From NCBI GenBank assembly GCA_003158175.1, contig PMHJ01000049.1, positions 1,079-65,078 on the forward strand: 64,000 nucleotides of DNA, read 5' to 3'. Both the position numbers and the translations under genes were made by a program. The notes under the pieces were generated by a model. That model searched no databases, had not been told where the DNA came from, and worked only from the letters and a program-made list of their open reading frames with translations. This stretch comes from Candidatus Cybelea septentrionalis (lineage in GTDB: Bacteria; Vulcanimicrobiota; Vulcanimicrobiia; Vulcanimicrobiales; Vulcanimicrobiaceae). Of this stretch, positions 61,219 to 64,000 are shown piece after piece (within the stretch, counting starts at the first letter, position 1; each line of letters starts with the position of its first letter).

Positions 61219-62331
61219 TTAGCCGCGATACCGCAGAAAGGCGGGAACGTCGATATCGTCCATGCTGACGGGGGCGACGGTGTCCAGCTTACTCGTTTCG
61301 AAGGCGAAACTCTGTGCGTTTTTGCCGCGCCGTGGCCCGAAGCCGGCGGCGAGCACCGTCACGCGAACTTTTCCGGTCATCGTCGGATCGACCGAGGCGC
61401 CGAAAATGATTTGAGCGTCGGAGTCGACCGCGCGGCTGATCATTTCGGCCGCCTCGTTGACCTCGTACATGGCCATGTCGGGGCCGCCGGTGATATTGAA
61501 GATGACGCCGTGTGCCCCTTCGACCGTCGTTTCTAGCAACGGCGAAGCGATCGCCTTTTGCGCGGCATCGGCGGCACGATGCTCGCCCGTGCCCTCTCCG
61601 ATTCCCATCATCGCCGAGCCCGCGTCGGTCATAATCGTCTTGACGTCGGCAAAATCCAAGTTGATCAGCCCCGGCTGCGTGATCAAATCGGTGATGCCGG
61701 CAATTCCTTGACGCAAAATGTCGTCGGCGTACGAGAACGCCTCATTGAGCGGCGTCTTCTTCTCGATGACTTGCAGGATACGCTCGTTAGGGATCGTGAT
61801 CAGCGTGTCGACCTTGCTTTCGAGCTCGGCGATGCCGTTCTCGGCGGCCTGCATCCGCTTTCTGCCCTCGAAGGCAAATGGCTTCGTAACCACCGCAATC
61901 GTCAGCGCACCCGACTCGCGCGCGAGTTCCGCAATAACGGGCGAGGCCCCGGTTCCCGTGCCGCCGCCCATGCCGGCGGTCAAGAAGACTAAGTCCGCGC
62001 CCTCCAAGATCAAGGAGAGATCTTCTCGGGACGCTTCGGCAGCTTCGCGTCCGAGTGACGGGTTCGCTCCGGCGCCCAAGCCGCGCGTTTGCCCGCCTCC
62101 GATATGGACGCGATTTTCGGTCAAAGCGCCGCGCAGCGCCTGCACGTCGGAGTTAACCGCAAAGAAGTCTACGCCGGCCAAGCCGGCGGTCAGCATGCGA
62201 TTGACGGCATTACAACCACCGCCGCCAATGCCGATCACTTTGATCGTTGCCGCGTGCGTAGGCTCCGAGATAGAACGTCGTACGTCAGCCATTTCTTTGG
62301 GTTCCTCCGTCGAAAAGAAGTTTAAGTCCAT
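61219..62331 (-). CDS. ftsZ: cell division protein FtsZ
   Basis: Tubulin-like GTPase that forms the Z ring. The tubulin signature GMGGGTGTGASPVIAE, N-terminal VIGIGGGGCNAVNRM and T7 loop NLDFADVKTIM are all present. The C-terminal linker is very short and ends in IDVPAFLRYRG, a conserved tail for FtsA binding. The N-terminus carries about 28 extra residues before the GTPase core. 370 aa. It overlaps ftsA by 10 bases. ftsQ and mur genes are not seen here. Confidence 0.97.
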   Translation of the reverse strand: MDLNFFSTEEPKEMADVRRSISEPTHAATIKVIGIGGGGCNAVNRMLTAGLAGVDFFAVNSDVQALRGALTENRVHIGGGQTRGLGAGANPSLGREAAEASREDLSLILEGADLVFLTAGMGGGTGTGASPVIAELARESGALTIAVVTKPFAFEGRKRMQAAENGIAELESKVDTLITIPNERILQVIEKKTPLNEAFSYADDILRQGIAGITDLITQPGLINLDFADVKTIMTDAGSAMMGIGEGTGEHRAADAAQKAIASPLLETTVEGAHGVIFNITGGPDMAMYEVNEAAEMISRAVDSDAQIIFGASVDPTMTGKVRVTVLAAGFGPRRGKNAQSFAFETSKLDTVAPVSMDDIDVPAFLRYRG

Positions 62332-63539
62332 AGATCCGCCAACCAGCGTTGAATTCGAGGAAACATTCCGCTGCGCCGCCTCACGTGCGATGCATCGTCA
62401 CCAGCTCCATTAGTGCCAAAGACGACGAGTCCTATTGCCGTTGCGTATTGCGGCGACATCATCGCGTCGGTCAAACCGCCGATCGTATTTGCCGTCCCGA
62501 TCCTAACGGGCAAATTAAAGACTTCTTCGGCGAGCGGTTCGATGCCCGGCAAGAGCGCGCCGCCGCCCGTGAGAACGACTTCGCCGAGAACCAAATCGCG
62601 CGGCACGTTTTCTACGATTTTTTGCCGAGCCATCCGCAGCGTCTCCAAGACGCGCGGCACGACGATCTGCCGGAGCTCGGCCGTGGCGTGCTCGCGCGTC
62701 GCGCGGCCGTCCAGCGTACGCACGGCGAAGACGCCCGCGTTTTCTCCCGCGCCCAAGCGTTTCTTGACGTCTTCGGCCTCCGTCAGGGTCGTCTTCAATC
62801 CTAGGGAGATATCGCTCGTGAGCACGTTGCCGCCAACCGGTATCGTGGCCGTGTAGATTGCACTGCCCAGCGAGTAGACGGCGATGTCCGTCGTGCCGCC
62901 GCCGATATCCAGAAGCACGACGCCGACCTGCTTCTCTTCCTGGAGCAGCGTCGCGGCGGAGCTTGCAAGCGGCTCGAAGACCACGCCTTGCGTCTCTAAG
63001 CCCGCGCGCTCGACGCACTTGAGAACGTTGGTGATGAAGCTCGTGCTGCCCGTCACGATATGCGTGTCGACCTCCAGACGGCCGCCGGACATGCCGACTG
63101 GATCGCTGACGCCCTCTTGGCCGTCGACGGTGAAGTAACGCGGGAGGGCGTGGATGATCTGCCGGTCGCTGGGCAGATTGATGATCTTACTGGCGTCGAT
63201 GACCCGCCGCACGTCGCCCTGCGTGACTTCCCGATCTTCACCGGAGACGGCGACGACCGCCCTATTGTTCGTGCTTCGAATGTGGTCGCCGGTAATGCCG
63301 ACGACGGCCTCGCTGAAGTGGATCCCGGCCATTCGCTCGGCCCGTTCGGTCGCCGCTTCGATCGACTTGATCGTCTCGTCGAGGTCGACGACGACGCCCT
63401 TGCGCATCCCGAGGGTCGGAGCTTCGCCAAAGCCGACGATCTCGAGACCGTTGGGGCCATTCGTCGCGACGACCATGCACGTCTTGGTCGTCCCGATGTC
63501 GAGCCCGCAAAGGGTCTCGTGCTTCATGCGCTCCGTCAC
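62322..63539 (-). CDS. ftsA: cell division protein FtsA
   Basis: Actin-like ATPase that anchors FtsZ to the membrane. Phosphate-binding GLDIGTTKTCMVVA, the 1C domain (SHS2) insert, and GVVLLDIGGGTTDIAVY plus EVVLTGGGALLPGI mark the ATPase core. The C-terminus IQRWLADLWT is a typical amphipathic membrane-targeting helix. The GTG at 63539 (AGGA upstream) and the ATG at 63527 (ACGGAG upstream) are both plausible starts. It is divergent from the secreted protein at 63.8 kb. Confidence 0.96.
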   Translation of the reverse strand: MTERMKHETLCGLDIGTTKTCMVVATNGPNGLEIVGFGEAPTLGMRKGVVVDLDETIKSIEAATERAERMAGIHFSEAVVGITGDHIRSTNNRAVVAVSGEDREVTQGDVRRVIDASKIINLPSDRQIIHALPRYFTVDGQEGVSDPVGMSGGRLEVDTHIVTGSTSFITNVLKCVERAGLETQGVVFEPLASSAATLLQEEKQVGVVLLDIGGGTTDIAVYSLGSAIYTATIPVGGNVLTSDISLGLKTTLTEAEDVKKRLGAGENAGVFAVRTLDGRATREHATAELRQIVVPRVLETLRMARQKIVENVPRDLVLGEVVLTGGGALLPGIEPLAEEVFNLPVRIGTANTIGGLTDAMMSPQYATAIGLVVFGTNGAGDDASHVRRRSGMFPRIQRWLADLWT

Positions 63540-63583
63540 CTATCCTAGAAATCCCGGTTGGCCACGATATATTGTGGTTCTAA

Positions 63584-63619
63584 GGCCCTTCTCCTACTAG
63601 GGATAGCAGGAGAAGGGCC
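63584..63619. repeat. 12-bp-arm palindrome upstream of ftsA
   Basis: GGCCCTTCTCCT (63584-63595) and AGGAGAAGGGCC (63608-63619) are perfect inverted arms around a 12-nt loop. It lies in the divergent region between ftsA and the next gene, so it cannot terminate either one. A half-site CCTTCTCCT recurs at 63647-63655. The rest of the 252-bp gap holds a possible ftsA -10 (ATATAT near 63568-63573) and a plus-strand TATTAT at 63747-63752. Confidence 0.65.
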
Positions 63620-63791
63620 GTCTGCCAAGCGTTTGCGCACCCGGCGCCTTCTCCTTGAGGACAAACCGAGCAAAGATGTGGAGAGACTGTGCACAAAACA
63701 ACTTTAAAACTGCGGCATCCCCCTAGAACCGGAGCTTAAGTTCGGGTATTATCCATTCTTAATCGCACTACTCATCTTTGGGAGTTCGCTT

Positions 63792-64000
63792 TTGAAACGC
63801 ACGCTTTCTTTAATCGTCGTCATGCTTGGGTTGCTCGGTCCGATGTGCGTTCGCGCGGCGACCGTCGACCCCTCAGCAATTCCCGACGGCACCTACACCG
63901 TGAAAGTAGAAAAGACGCTCGATTCCAAACACATCCAGGTGCTCATGGATAACGGCTCTGAGACGACGCTGGTCGCGGGACGATCGACGGTCGATTTTTC
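63792..64000 (+). CDS. secreted protein, 5' part only
   Basis: Coding sequence running off the window. TTG 63792 with a GGGAG site nine bases upstream starts a signal peptide (KRTLSLIVVMLGLLGPMCV ending VRA). The mature part begins TVDPSAIPDGTYTVKVEK and continues QVLMDNGSETTLVAG in the visible part. It has a beta-rich look but cannot be assigned from 69 residues. A -10-like TATTAT lies about 40 bp upstream. No family is recognised. Confidence 0.6.
   Translation, partial: MKRTLSLIVVMLGLLGPMCVRAATVDPSAIPDGTYTVKVEKTLDSKHIQVLMDNGSETTLVAGRSTVDF

Noticed and set aside
63670-63700. DnaA-box-like sequences (TGTGGAGAG, TTGTGCACA) near ftsA
   Set aside because: Each has mismatches to the TTATCCACA consensus, there are only two, and no dnaA/dnaN or AT-rich unwinding region is nearby, so an origin is not supported.
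1-64000. CRISPR arrays, insertion sequences, prophage
   Set aside because: No regularly spaced repeats, transposase genes or phage structural genes were seen anywhere in the window.

Overview
The window is a gene-dense, GC-rich bacterial chromosome segment dominated by housekeeping genes, with no phage, IS element or CRISPR array that I can see. Gene content mixes a diderm trait (an MCE/Mla-type lipid transporter with an outer-membrane-like C-terminus) with traits common in the Terrabacteria (PASTA-domain Ser/Thr kinase beside a transpeptidase, SpoIID, c-di-AMP synthase with a c-di-AMP riboswitch, PyrR, RqcH). GTG and TTG starts and 1-20 bp gene overlaps are very common. This suggests a diderm, non-proteobacterial lineage such as Candidatus Eremiobacterota (WPS-2). 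That placement is inference from gene content, not a computed result.

Layout. 1-3.3 kb: tRNA-Gly, trigger factor, clpP and clpX. 3.4-17.1 kb: valS, then a pyrimidine operon (pyrR, pyrB, pyrC, carA, carB) interrupted by a BatD-like/MoxR/DUF58/VWA module and pdxH. 17.0-21.2 kb: a Cys-rich unknown, a penicillin-binding transpeptidase and a five-PASTA kinase. 21.2-26.5 kb: ruvC-ruvA-ruvB, spoIID-like, queA, quinone oxidoreductase. 26.6-28.6 kb (minus): orphan PuuD N-terminal membrane domain, a 39-residue membrane peptide and rqcH. 28.7-32.9 kb: lipoprotein, gmk, rpoZ, glmS, rph and a small helical protein. 32.9-36.1 kb: mlaE-mlaF-mlaD-like transporter. 36.1-40.6 kb: panE, two lipoproteins, a decayed glycine-rich lipoprotein pseudogene, a Xer recombinase and a DUF486 protein. 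40.7-43.0 kb (minus): DNA glycosylase, an unknown and mdh. 43.1-44.4 kb: glcF-like. 44.4-50.2 kb (minus): STAS protein, DUF1835 protein, tRNA-Gln, a riboswitch-controlled NlpC/P60 hydrolase, glmM, cdaR-like, cdaA and an unknown. 50.3-51.5 kb: rsgA and rpsT with a terminator. 51.5-57.5 kb (minus): priA, aroB, aroK, aroC and a sigma factor. 57.6-60.4 kb: two tandem paralogous membrane glycosyltransferase-like proteins. 60.3-63.5 kb (minus): thyX, ftsZ and ftsA. The window ends in the 5' part of a secreted protein gene.

The most coherent regulatory story is at 45.9-49.7 kb. The c-di-AMP synthase operon (cdaA, ybbR/cdaR, glmM) is followed on the same strand by what reads as a ydaO-type c-di-AMP riboswitch in front of a secreted NlpC/P60 cell-wall hydrolase, so the messenger's synthesis genes and one of its targets are physically adjacent. 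Other points of note are an MCE protein ending in a beta-barrel-like segment, a multiply frameshifted glycine-rich lipoprotein pseudogene, near-leaderless promoters, two genes (queA, rsgA) whose conserved N-termini extend upstream of any ATG/GTG/TTG, and a 14-nt perfect antisense match to the tRNA-Gln D/anticodon region just downstream of that tRNA.
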